Shown one piece after another: positions 8,986-17,755 of a stretch of 64,000 bases of DNA; position 1 is the stretch's first letter; each line of letters begins with the position of its first letter. The stretch covers positions 1 through 64,000 of the forward strand of contig CBDBJK010000005.1 in NCBI GenBank assembly GCA_965206395.1. The letters run 5' to 3'. Made by a program: the position numbers and the translations under genes. The notes under the pieces were generated by a model. The model made no database searches. It saw nothing but the letters and a program-made list of their open reading frames with translations, and was not told where the DNA came from. The DNA comes from CBDBJK01 sp965206395 (GTDB lineage: Bacteria > Chloroflexota > Dehalococcoidia > Lucifugimonadales > CATOSD01).

Positions 8986-9306
8986 TCAGAACCATCGCCG
9001 TATCATCCAGTCCTTCTCGAACAGGACTTTGCCCGCGTGCCAGTAACGCGTGGGATTGTGGAGCTTGATCGTTGGCGTGGGTTCGGCATAGAAGTTGCCT
9101 CTGCCGAATCCCGCCTTCCCGCCGCCAATCTCGATGAAGCACTCGCCATGTCCGTCAAACGTGCTAGGGTCGCCCTTGCCCGTAACCTGTGCCGCGATGG
9201 TCTGGGCCACCGCTCCTCCCTCAGCGTGAGCAAATACACCCGCCTCGGGCAACGGAAGCCCCATCGAGAGGGGAGTGGTCTGGATTAGACGTCCTAAGTC
9301 AATCCG
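8986..9306 (-). pseudogene. C-terminal remnant of an FAD/NAD(P)-dependent oxidoreductase
   Basis: About 105 codons survive, reading LPLPEAGVFAHAEGGAVAQT, then FDGHGECFIEIGGGKAGFGR and GNFYAEPTP. This is the characteristic C-terminal region of sulfide:quinone-reductase-like or flavocytochrome-like pyridine nucleotide-disulfide oxidoreductases, where FAD and quinone contacts end. The FAD-binding Rossmann domains are absent: the frame meets a stop codon at 9307-9309, inside the next gene. It is therefore a 5'-deleted remnant. The natural C-terminus and stop are retained. Confidence 0.75.
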
Positions 9307-9774
9307 CTAGTCGATTTCACTCGCGTTCTCTAACTGCTCGGCCACGAAGGAACCGATATTTACCATCAGGGGTACGGTCGTCACCGCAAAAAATCGCGCA
9401 GCTTCCTCGCTGCCTGTGTTGAAATGCTGATGTTTTGCCATGGGCGGAATGGTAATAACGTCACCCCTCTTCCACTCATATTTCACGCCTTCGACCATCG
9501 TGTAGCCCGTGCCCTGTATGAACATGATGATCGCTTCCATGTTGTGTATGTGCACACCGCTCTTCCACCCTACGGGTATTTCTCGGATGAACGAACTGAT
9601 CTGGCTGTTGACAAAGCCCAGTCTCGGATTCACCACCATAGCAGTTGTCCCTGTCGCGTTGGTGCTAAACTCTAGCTCCTCACTCTTGATGAAGAGGCGA
9701 GCGCCCTTCCATCTCTCGCCTACTTCATTAGCCAGACCTATGATGCCCTGTTGCGTGTCTTGACCAGTCGACAT
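9307..9774 (-). CDS. Cupin-domain protein
   Basis: A 155-residue single-domain cupin. The start is placed at MSTGQDTQQG (9774), which has a strong ribosome site (aaggaggcagca); a longer frame upstream lacks one. The cupin motifs are VHIHNMEAIIMFIQGTGY (motif 1 with the HxH and Glu region) and PPMAKHQHFN (motif 2), so a metal site is plausible. The family covers dioxygenases, isomerases and non-enzymatic binders, so the substrate cannot be set. Its stop directly abuts the broken FAD oxidoreductase fragment, suggesting the two once formed one operon. Confidence 0.8.
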   Translation of the reverse strand: MSTGQDTQQGIIGLANEVGERWKGARLFIKSEELEFSTNATGTTAMVVNPRLGFVNSQISSFIREIPVGWKSGVHIHNMEAIIMFIQGTGYTMVEGVKYEWKRGDVITIPPMAKHQHFNTGSEEAARFFAVTTVPLMVNIGSFVAEQLENASEID

Positions 9775-10099
9775 TTGCTGCCTCCTTTTTTTGTAATCCT
9801 GAACTCCCAGGTTAACTACGCTGGCCCAGATTGGGCGTAACGATGATGGGCGCGATTTTAACACCGGCTATTGAAGGCGTCAAACACCAGAGAACTCAGA
9901 ACAGTAGAGATGGACCCGCCTCCGTCAAACCACTTTTGCGCTGCTCTACCCTCTATCCAAACACCGCGCAAAAGTCACCTCACCTGGAACGAACGACACC
10001 TTGCAGTTTCAACGCCGGGCCGTGCTACACTGGTAACCTTTCCGGTGACTATGGACCCTCTTATTCAGCATTCAGCGCAATGAGCGCAGAGGCCTTTCG

Positions 10100-11497
10100 A
10101 TGACCACTCAGCAAGCAAAACAGGTATGGGAAGCAGTTCTGGGGGAGCTTCAGCTTCAGGTGACCCGCCCTAGCTACGAGACCTGGCTCAAGGAAACGGT
10201 GGGCATCGCCTGCAACGCCGACGAGTTCGTCGTGGGCACGCCCAACACCTTCGTGGCTGAGATGCTGGAGCAGCGCATGTATTCGCTCATCTCGCAGGCT
10301 ATGGAGCGCGTGACGAAGGGCAGCGTCGAAGTGCGCTTCCAGGTGCTTCAGAAGGATGAGGCGCTCAACGGCATCGACACTCATCTGCCTGAAAACATGG
10401 ATGCCGTCAGCGTCCCGATGCCTATCGAGAGCGCAAGCCCGTCGAACGCCGGGCAGTTCGCGCCGTCCGCGTATCGGCCAATCTCCCTGAACCCGAAGTA
10501 TGCTTTCGAGACCTTCATCGTCGGCAAGTCCAACGAGCTTGCGCACGCGGCGGCGCTGGCAGTCGCCGAGAAGCCCGGCGTCATCTACAACCCGCTGGTC
10601 ATGTACTCCGGCGTAGGGCTGGGCAAAACTCATCTGCTGCACGCCATCGGACGCCGCGTCCAGTCCAGGGGAATGTCGCTTATCTACGCCACAACCGAAG
10701 ATTTTACGAACGAGTACATAAAAGCAATCCGAGAGGGCCGCACAGAGGATTTCCGCAACTTCTACCGCAGCGCAGACCTGTTGCTGCTCGACGACATCCA
10801 GTTCCTCATCGGCAAGGAGCAGACACAGGAGGGCTTTTTCCACACCTTTAACGCGCTTCACATGACCAACCGGCAGATTGTCATCACGAGCGACCGACCG
10901 GTTACATCCCTCACCCTGCTGGAAGACCGCATCAGGTCCAGACTGGAAGGCGGCCTCGTCGTAGACATCCAGCCGCCAGACCTTGAGACACGCCTCGCTA
11001 TTCTGCGCGCCAAGGCCGAACTTATGGGTCTAGGCGTTGCCCCCGAAGTGCTTGAGTTGCTCGCCGAGCGCGTGCACAAGAACATACGCGAACTGGAAGG
11101 CAACCTCAATCGCGTCGTCGCCTACGCTCAGCTTACGAACAGCGACATCACGCCAGAGCTTGTCAAACGCGCCGTCGCCGACCTCACCGACGCGGGCCGC
11201 GACAGGCAGGTGTCCGACGAGCTTGTTCTCGACGCTGTGTCCTCATACTACAGAGTGGACAGGGAAACCCTCAAAGGGCGGAAGCGGGATAAGAAAACCG
11301 CGCTCGCTCGACAGGTGGCTATGTATCTTCTGAGGGAAGACGCCAACCTTGGCTCGTCGGCAATAGGCCGCATCCTGGGCGGCAAAGACCACACCACCGT
11401 TCTGCACGGCTGCAAAACGATAGAGAACCAGCAAAACGTTGACTCCCAACTACGGCGCGAGATCATCAGTATACGAGAGACCCTGGCAAACTCGTAG
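10100..11497 (+). CDS. dnaA: Chromosomal replication initiator DnaA
   Basis: Initiates chromosome replication by binding DnaA boxes and melting the origin. At 465 residues it is full length. Domain I is the N-terminal VLGELQLQVTRPSYETWLKE region. The AAA+ core starts at NPKYAFETFIVGKSNELAHA, with Walker A SGVGLGKTHLLHA, Walker B LLLLDDIQFL and sensor residues in DRPVTSLTLLEDRIRSRLEGG. Domain IV carries the DnaA-box-binding signature GRILGGKDHTTVLHGCKTI. The upstream 325 bases include a possible promoter (TTGCAG, TACACT, about 10001-10040). There is no dnaN downstream. The best DnaA-box cluster in the window lies 1.6 kb further on, upstream of obgE. Confidence 0.97.
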   Translation: MTTQQAKQVWEAVLGELQLQVTRPSYETWLKETVGIACNADEFVVGTPNTFVAEMLEQRMYSLISQAMERVTKGSVEVRFQVLQKDEALNGIDTHLPENMDAVSVPMPIESASPSNAGQFAPSAYRPISLNPKYAFETFIVGKSNELAHAAALAVAEKPGVIYNPLVMYSGVGLGKTHLLHAIGRRVQSRGMSLIYATTEDFTNEYIKAIREGRTEDFRNFYRSADLLLLDDIQFLIGKEQTQEGFFHTFNALHMTNRQIVITSDRPVTSLTLLEDRIRSRLEGGLVVDIQPPDLETRLAILRAKAELMGLGVAPEVLELLAERVHKNIRELEGNLNRVVAYAQLTNSDITPELVKRAVADLTDAGRDRQVSDELVLDAVSSYYRVDRETLKGRKRDKKTALARQVAMYLLREDANLGSSAIGRILGGKDHTTVLHGCKTIENQQNVDSQLRREIISIRETLANS

Positions 11498-11530
11498 TAG
11501 TCAGTCCATATAATGTTGACAGCAACGTTC

Positions 11531-11612
11531 ACCCTCACCTCAGTCCTCTCCCATCAAGGGCGAGGAGGCACCCCTTCTCCCTTGGCGGGAGAAGGTTGGG
11601 ATGAGGGGGGAT
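11531..11612. repeat. Palindromic intergenic repeat after dnaA
   Basis: Contains the hairpin cttctcccttggcgggagaag (8-bp stem), with flanking caccctcacctcag and gatgaggggg arms that can also pair. It resembles the dispersed palindromes near 38562. It may also end dnaA transcription, although there is no clear T-run. Confidence 0.55.
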
Positions 11613-11675
11613 GTTCCGATATACATCATTAACAGACATGACACAGCACTAGCCTGATAATGCTTCCGCAACCTC

Positions 11676-12712
11676 TTACAATGGCAGGTAGACAGCCTGT
11701 CCTGTCTGGGCGCTGCGGACGACCGCTTCGGTCCACTCCATGTAATGAGTCCCCGTTTCAAAGGGAACCATAGTGATCTGCTCTTTACCTCGAATTGCGT
11801 TTGCGAACTCCTCCTCAACCCGCCATACGGCCTGTTCCTCAGGCGGGTTAGGGACCTCGGTGAGTTGGGTATCTCCACGGCGTCCGGCGAAGACATTTCG
11901 CTGCTGGTCGATATGTATTGTGCCCTCGGTGCCGTACATCCATATCTGATTGCCCGTTGACAGCCCTGTGGTGGCGCTCATCCTCATATGTACTTGAGCG
12001 CCGTTAGCCAGTTCGTACAGAATGTCCACATGATCGGGAATGCTGACGGAGGTGAGCGAGCCGTTTGCGTTGTGCCGATAAGGGACATGAACTTTGGACA
12101 TAGCCATGATTCGATTGCCTCGCCCAACCCAGCGCATCATAGACTCATATGAAGCTCCGATATTCAGCATGTTGTAACCGCTCAACTCCCAGTCGTGGTG
12201 CCAGTGAAGGTCGCCCCCCCGGTCTACGAAGCGATTTTGCAACGCCTGTAGCTCTACTGACAGCAGTTCTCCCAGGAAGCCTTCGCCGATCAGTCGTTGC
12301 AGTACCCTGTCAATCGTGTAGGTTGTAGACGTCGGTGTTAGCTGGCAGACTAGATGAGGATAGCGCCGCGAAGCCTCCAGCATGTCCCGGGCCTCCTGAG
12401 CAGTGGAGGCCATTCGAGCCTCGGTCAGCACATGCTTGCCCTTCTCCAGGGCTGCCAGAGTCATGGCGCGGTGCATGTAGGGCCAAGTCCCGATGCAGAC
12501 GGCGTTTATCTCATCGTCTTCCAGCAGTTCTTGCCAGCCGTTGTAAACCCGGGGAATATTGAACTGGTCTGCGACACTGCGGCTAGACTCAGGCTGCGAT
12601 TGGCTACCCCGATAATCTCCAGCCCCTCGACCTTTTGAAAGCCGGGGATATGGCGATTGCGTACGTTCCCGCCTGCGCCTATAAGACCCACTCGAATTTC
12701 TTCATCGGCCAT
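11676..12712 (-). pseudogene. Gfo/Idh/MocA-family oxidoreductase, single-base frameshift
   Basis: NAD(P)-dependent sugar- or cyclitol-type dehydrogenase family. The first frame starts MADEEIRVGLIGAGGNVRNR with the Rossmann GxGxxxxR pattern, and runs to EIIGVANRSLSLAAV. At about 12590 a base is missing. The alternative frame continues SRSVADQFNIPRVYNGWQEL and LEDDEINAVCIGTWPY into MHRAMTLAALEKGKHVLTEA, the conserved EKP-like region (here EAR). The C-terminal domain follows with WHHDWELSGYNMLNIGASY and ends at 11676. Apart from the lesion the gene has the normal family length of about 345 residues. It may be a recent pseudogene or a sequence error. Confidence 0.85.
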
Positions 12713-13105
12713 TAAAAACCCTCCTCGAAAACTGGTCTAATTTCTAATTGGCATCGATTGGTGATGGGGCCAGGACTGCCGGTTCCCTCGGGCGTAGGCA
12801 TTCGAGTTGCCAGAATCGGTATCGTGTTCATCAGGTATGTGGCGAAGAACATCCAGAAGGCAACAAAGAGGAGTCGCCAAACGATAACACCATTGCTTAA
12901 TACCGTCAACGTCGATCTTGCCATACGCCTCTTACAGGACAGGCCTCCGAGCGATGCCAAGAAGGAAGGGCGTTCTGCCCACATATCGTGCGTCAACGCA
13001 GACAGAGCACAACATATGTATATTATGGAAACCCTACCTGGCCAGATTGCTAACTTTAATTCCGACATATAGCTAAACAACGAATCAACACGACAGACAT
13101 AACCA

Positions 13106-13301
13106 TGTGGATAACTAGCCCAATATCGTGGATAACCAGAGGCCTATGGGGATAACTCCCTTGTTGGAAAAGTATGAAAAATCGCATAAACGTCCGTACG
13201 CTCAAACATTCGGGACATCTCCCCAATCAGTCCACGCTCCCTCATGCTACAATTAGCCAGTGTCCCCTAGCTGTTAGGAATACATATCCACACTATCCAC
13301 G
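13106..13301. other. DnaA-box cluster, candidate replication origin (oriC)
   Basis: One perfect box TGTGGATAA lies at 13106-13114. Near boxes are CGTGGATAA (13127-13135) and TGGGGATAA (13147-13155), all in one orientation. ATATCCACA (13284-13292) and CTATCCACG (13293-13301) lie in the opposite orientation. An AT-rich stretch (cattactattatatgttg) follows at 13303-13321. The whole gene-free region 12713-13334 contains no convincing coding frame. The location 1.6 kb from dnaA and next to obgE fits an origin, but box number is modest. Confidence 0.55.
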
Positions 13302-13334
13302 ACATTACTATTATATGTTGTTACTCTAAAGAAG

Positions 13335-14594
13335 ATGATTGATCAAGTATTTATCTACACAATTAGCGGAAAGGGCGGCAACGGAATCGTCAGCGGTCGC
13401 CACGAGAAGTTCGTGCCCAGAGGTGGCCCGGACGGAGGCGATGGCGGGAACGGAGGCAGCGTTTATCTCCACAGCGATCTTGGAGTCAATACTCTGCTCG
13501 CCTTTCGATACAAACGACGGTTTGCCGCCGTCGCCGGCTCCAATGGCATGGGCGCTAAGAAGCATGGCAAGAACGGGACGGACGTTGACATCGCCGTGCC
13601 TGTGGGGACTCAGATTTGGGACGCCGATGATCCGTCTCGCCTGCTTGCTGACCTCACGTCCGCGGGCCAGCGGGTGATGATTGCCAAGGGCGGACATGGC
13701 GGCAGGGGCAACGTTCACTTCGCCACGCCAACCAACCAGTATCCTCTGATTGCCGAGGCAGGCGAGGATGGCGAAGAGTTGCGGCTTCGGCTGGAACTGA
13801 AGCTGATTGCTGACGTTGGCATCGTAGGCGCGCCCAGCGCGGGCAAATCCAGTCTGCTTGCGTCCGTGAGTGCGGCACGCCCCAAGATAGCCGGCTATCC
13901 TTTCACGACGCTTGAGCCGGTGCTGGGAGTAGTCGAATGGCACGACCAGGGTTTCGTGATGGTAGACATCCCCGGCATCATCGAGGGCGCGCACGAGGGC
14001 ATTGGCCTGGGTCACGACTTCCTGCGCCACATCGAGCGCACCAGAGTGCTTGTTCACATGATAGATGGCTCGGTTGAAGATCCCTTGAAAGAGTACCGTC
14101 AGATTAACCAGGAGCTAGAGCTGTTCGGCAGCGACCTGACAAGCAAGCCTCAGATTGTCGCGGCCAACAAGATAGATATTCCAGAAGTCAGGGAGCGCAT
14201 CGAGGCGTTGAAGGAGCAGTTCGCGGAAGAAGGCATTCCGCTCTACTTCGTGTCGGCAGCCACTACGGAGGGTGTGGACGTGTTGCTAGACGATGTGTTG
14301 CAGATGCTGAACGAGGCCCTCAAGCAGCCTGCGACCGAAGAGCAAGAGGTACCTGTGCTAAGGCCGAGGCCGCGCAGAGAGCCAGTCAAGGTGTATCGCG
14401 AGAACGACGATTTCGTTGTGGATATGCCGTCAGCGACGAGGATAGCCGCGATGGTTGAAGAAAGCGACTGGAACGCCTGGTTGCAGTTCTACGGGTACTT
14501 GATGCGCGTCGGCGTGGTCAAGGCGCTTGAGGAAGCTGGCGTCGCCACCGGAGACACCGTTCGCATTGGCAAGGTCGAGTGGGAGTGGGAATAG
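13335..14594 (+). CDS. obgE: GTPase ObgE/CgtA
   Basis: Ribosome-associated GTPase acting in 50S assembly and stress signalling. The 419-residue protein has the three family domains. The glycine-rich Obg fold (residues 1-157) shows GGPDGGDGGNGGSVYL. The G domain shows G1 GAPSAGKSSLL, switch region YPFTTLEPVLGVV, G3 DIPGIIEGAHEGIGLG and G4 NKID. The C-terminal OCT domain runs from about residue 345, VYRENDDFVVDMPSA to WEWE. The gene ends one base before the GTG of nadD, so the two are translationally coupled. It follows the candidate oriC. Confidence 0.96.
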   Translation: MIDQVFIYTISGKGGNGIVSGRHEKFVPRGGPDGGDGGNGGSVYLHSDLGVNTLLAFRYKRRFAAVAGSNGMGAKKHGKNGTDVDIAVPVGTQIWDADDPSRLLADLTSAGQRVMIAKGGHGGRGNVHFATPTNQYPLIAEAGEDGEELRLRLELKLIADVGIVGAPSAGKSSLLASVSAARPKIAGYPFTTLEPVLGVVEWHDQGFVMVDIPGIIEGAHEGIGLGHDFLRHIERTRVLVHMIDGSVEDPLKEYRQINQELELFGSDLTSKPQIVAANKIDIPEVRERIEALKEQFAEEGIPLYFVSAATTEGVDVLLDDVLQMLNEALKQPATEEQEVPVLRPRPRREPVKVYRENDDFVVDMPSATRIAAMVEESDWNAWLQFYGYLMRVGVVKALEEAGVATGDTVRIGKVEWEWE

Positions 14595-15194
14595 GTGAAG
14601 GTCGGCATATTCGGCGGAACCTTCGACCCCATACACGTGGGCCATCTCATCGTCGCGGAGGAGGCTAGCGTATTATTAGGGCTGGACGAGGTGCTATTCG
14701 TGCCAGCGGGTCAGCCCTGGTTCAAGGCGGGCGATGGCGTCACAGAGGCGCGTCATCGCATGGCGATGGTAGAGCTTGCGATAGCTTCGAATTCTCACTT
14801 TCATGCGTCGGACATAGAGCTAACCAGGACAGGCCCGACGTACACCGTCGATACGCTCTTAGAGCTACGAGAGCAGCTAGAACCGGACTCGCAGCTATAC
14901 CTCATCCTTGGGCTAGACGCGCTTCAGGAGATCGACAGATGGCGTTCGGCTGAGCGCGTATTCGAGCTTGCGACTGTGGTTGGCATGTCTCGACCTCTAT
15001 GGGAGGCTTTCGATACAAAGAGGCTGGATTCAATCTCCTCTGGCGCGTCGGATAGGGTTATGATGTTGGACGGGCCGCTCATCGACATCAGCGCGACAGA
15101 CCTGCGGCGGCGCGTGTCCGAGGGCATGTCGATAAAGTGTCGCGTGCCGGAGTCCGTCGAGGCGTACATCTACGAGCACGGGTTGTACAGATGA
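14595..15194 (+). CDS. nadD: Nicotinate-nucleotide adenylyltransferase
   Basis: Transfers AMP from ATP to nicotinate mononucleotide in NAD synthesis. The start is GTG immediately after the obgE stop. The nucleotidyltransferase motif GIFGGTFDPIHVGHL is at the N-terminus, PAGQPWFK follows, then LGLDALQEIDRWR, and the C-terminal ISATDLRRRV ATP-binding motif. Length 199 matches the family. The obgE-nadD pair is common in bacteria (often with rsfS next). Here rsfS is missing and a DUF3800-like gene follows after 49 bases. Confidence 0.95.
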   Translation: MKVGIFGGTFDPIHVGHLIVAEEASVLLGLDEVLFVPAGQPWFKAGDGVTEARHRMAMVELAIASNSHFHASDIELTRTGPTYTVDTLLELREQLEPDSQLYLILGLDALQEIDRWRSAERVFELATVVGMSRPLWEAFDTKRLDSISSGASDRVMMLDGPLIDISATDLRRRVSEGMSIKCRVPESVEAYIYEHGLYR

Positions 15195-15416
15195 ATTACA
15201 GGTGAGCACGTCGACACACTTCCCCAGTTAAGCAGGCAGAATAATGATAGTATACTTCAATGAAAGCTACGACGAGGGACACCAATACCTCATACTTGGT
15301 GCGTTATTCAATCCAACACCGAAAGACATCCACGAGCAATTTCTGGCTGAGAAAAGAAATAAACGCTATGTTAACGCTAATGGAATAGCCAAAGAAATCA
15401 AATATACAATATCTAG

Positions 15417-16233
15417 GTTGTGTTGACATTTGGTGCATAATGGATACATGTCAACGACTGAATTACGCAATGAACAATGGTCGAAAATCCTTGAATTTCT
15501 GCGCTCATGCCCAGACCTCTACGTTGGAGAGGAGGACGATTGCAGGCGCTACGTCGAGGCCATCCTGTGGATGGCACGAAGTGGTGCTCCTTGGAGACTG
15601 CTGCCTGAGCACTACGGTCACTGGAACAGCGTATATAAGCGCTTCGCACGCTGGTGTGAAAAGGGTGTATGGGAACGAATGCATCAGCATTTTGTGCAAG
15701 ACCCCGATATGGAGCATGTCATCATTGATAGCACTGTGATAGCACTGTGGTTCGCGCTCATCCCTGTGCTGCTGGAGCCTCCAAAAAAACGGTGGCCAAT
15801 CGGCCCAAGCTCTTGGCCGGAGCCGAGGCGGGTTCAGTACCAAGATCCACGTGAGCGTGGATGGATTGGGCAACCCGTTGCGCTTTGAGCTCACAGCAGG
15901 TCAACGTCACGACATCACCCAGGCACAGGCATTGATTGCTGATTTCGAAACCGAGCATGTGATTGCTGATAAGGGATACGATTCGATGGATTTTCTCCAA
16001 TGCATCCTGGGCAGGGGCGCGTTACCTGTGATTCCACCTCGGTCAAATCGAAAGACGCCACGAGAGTATGATGAGTACCTTTACCGAGAGCGCCACCTTG
16101 TGGAGTGTTTCATCAACAAGATCAAGCACTACCGGCATATCTTCTCTCGCTTTGACAAGCTGTCATCGCGTTTCCTGGGATTCTTGAACTTCGTCGGTGC
16201 TCTCATATGGCTCAGATGAAATGTCAACACAAC
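15417..16233 (+). mobile_element. IS5-family (IS427-like) element, copy 2 (817 bp)
   Basis: Same perfect 15-bp inverted ends as copy 1, flanked by CTAG at 15413-15416 and 16234-16237. It carries two units of the 11-bp repeat (15727-15748) and retains the base lost near the end in copies 1 and 3. It interrupts a DUF3800-like gene. Confidence 0.92.
15448..16219 (+). pseudogene. IS5-family transposase with 11-bp duplication
   Basis: The first frame runs to 15888, but the extra 11-bp unit after IIDST throws it into the +1 frame, so the normal A7 slip would not reach the second frame. The downstream part is the only one of the three copies with an intact C-terminus: STKIHVSVDG, VIADKGYDSMDF, and YRERHLVECFINKIKHYRH with the catalytic Glu, ending ALIWLR. 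A compensating +1 shift would be needed for activity. Confidence 0.87.
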
Positions 16234-16890
16234 CTAGTAGCCATTACAGGTATACCATTGCAGAAAAGGCTGTGGACTGCTTTATAAATAGCCCTTCGTG
16301 GTTCAGGGCAATTGTCATTGACCAACGGCCCAATGAAGGTTTTAGTCTAGACTTCTTCGGTAGGCTTGGCGAGCCGCGTGCGCTAAAAGAGGCGAGGGCT
16401 TATAAGAAATTTACCGAGATGTTGCTGAGGTCAAATATCGGAAATATAACAAACGGAACCCTGCTGACAGACAGGTTAACTAGATCAAAAGGTGATGCTT
16501 TCCTGCCCCTAATAACAGACTTGTTCGGCACACCGGACAATGGTTACTCATCCGGGCGAAGAGGCCCAATCTTTCGCCATATTCAGGAGGTTGACACTGC
16601 TGTGGAGCAATATCAAGTAGGGCAGATAGGGGACATCTTACAAGGAGTTATTCTGAACGAGCTAATACCGACCAAGAATCGACACAAACGGCGGCTGCGT
16701 GAATATGTTAAACAATGCCTTTCGCTTCCCTCGCTTGGGAGAAACTATTGGCAATCGTTTCCGAAGTGGGAGCAAGACCAAAGCCATCCGAAATATCAGG
16801 TGTGGTACTGGAAACCCAGCTAAAAAGAAATGGCCTAGGCATTCGCTTGTCCTACCGGTTGTCCACATAAACGCATCCAAGAAAGGAGCA

Positions 16891-17571
16891 GTGAACACCT
16901 CCAAGTCGTGCCTAGACCCTAACCGTAGTTTATCAAGCTTGGTTGACATTGTCAATCAGGCTGAAGTCAAGCAGCGCGCTAGTGAGGAGGCAACAGCAAC
17001 ATTGGTTAACTCAGCAGAAGCCGAAACCATACTGGAGCTAGCGAAGTTCAAGGGGGCCTTGCTATTCGGGGAGTTCGAGCTCTCGGCGGGAGGGATCAGC
17101 CCTTACTACTTCGATGGCCGCCTGATTACTCTTGACCCGGAAGGAGCTTATCACATCAGCAAGGCTTTGTTGCCGATTCTGAAGAAGTGCGACGCTGAAG
17201 CCATCGCCGGGCCGACGCTTGGGGCAGACCCCATCGTGTCTGCCGTGGCGTTGATGAGCTACCAGGATGGAAACCCTATCCCCGGCCTGATTGTGCGGAA
17301 AGAGGCCAACGAGCACGGCGGTAAGCGAGCAATCGAGGGGCCGCTGCCTGAAGGTGGCAGGGTTGCCGTTGTTGATGATACCTGTACCAGCGGAGCAAGT
17401 CTCTTTCTCGCCATCGACGCTGTAGAAGCGGCGGGCTGCAAGGTCGTCAAGGTCATATGCATCCTCGACAGGCGAGAGGGCGGCAGCGACGAGATAAGGC
17501 GGCGCGGCTATGACTTCGTTGCGCTGCTTGAGGCCGACGAGCGCGGCGAAATCGGGCCAACAGGGGCTTAG
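16891..17571 (+). CDS. pyrE: Orotate phosphoribosyltransferase
   Basis: Joins orotate to PRPP to form OMP in pyrimidine synthesis. The core carries LAKFKGALLFGEFELSAGG, SPYYFDGRLITLDPEGAY, GPTLGADPIVSAVAL and the PRPP-binding loop VAVVDDTCTSGASLFLAID. The longer open frame from 16699 overlaps the previous gene. GTG at 16891, just after aaaggag, gives 226 residues. TTG at 17003 after gaggagg would give 189 and is an alternative nearer the usual 190-210 residues. The C-terminus DRREGGSDEIRRRGYDFVAL is normal. The gene is intact although its upstream neighbour is broken. Confidence 0.92.
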   Translation: MNTSKSCLDPNRSLSSLVDIVNQAEVKQRASEEATATLVNSAEAETILELAKFKGALLFGEFELSAGGISPYYFDGRLITLDPEGAYHISKALLPILKKCDAEAIAGPTLGADPIVSAVALMSYQDGNPIPGLIVRKEANEHGGKRAIEGPLPEGGRVAVVDDTCTSGASLFLAIDAVEAAGCKVVKVICILDRREGGSDEIRRRGYDFVALLEADERGEIGPTGA

Positions 17572-17755
17572 AAGTATATAGCAAAACTGGGCAATGGGCT
17601 GAACTCGCATCCCCATCCTAACCTTCCCCGACCTCTAACCGTCTACTGAGCTTATGCCTGATCAGGTCGATAATAAGGACACGCACTGAGCAATGTCAGA
17701 TGCGCGGCGATGCTACACTGAATGAAAAGAGGGTTATATCACAATTGTGGACTAA

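Larger units (their letters stand above)
15244..16823 (+). pseudogene. DUF3800-like protein, interrupted by IS5-family copy 2
   Basis: The 5' part (15244-15416) reads MIVYFNESYDEGHQYLILGA and the 3' part resumes after the IS at 16234 with SSHYRYTIAEKAVDCFINS. Joining them across a single CTAG keeps the frame exactly (KYTIS-SSHYRY) and gives about 253 residues. The opening strand plus FNES resembles the acidic first motif of the RNase-H-like DUF3800 family, with Asn in place of the usual Asp. Later FRAIVIDQRPNEGF and IQEVDTAVEQYQVGQIGDIL fit the central and C-terminal motifs. DUF3800 genes often sit in mobile or defence contexts. Family assignment is by pattern only. The gene is broken but otherwise undecayed. 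Confidence 0.7.

Noticed and set aside
10061..10861. 266-codon minus-strand frame opposite dnaA
   Set aside because: Antisense shadow of a complete DnaA gene.
12712..13080. Open frames on both strands (122 and 104 codons) in the gap before obgE
   Set aside because: Neither has a ribosome site or recognisable domain; one overlaps the other, and the region holds DnaA boxes nearby. A decayed membrane-protein piece cannot be excluded.
13326..14057. 243-codon minus-strand frame opposite obgE
   Set aside because: Antisense shadow of a complete ObgE gene.
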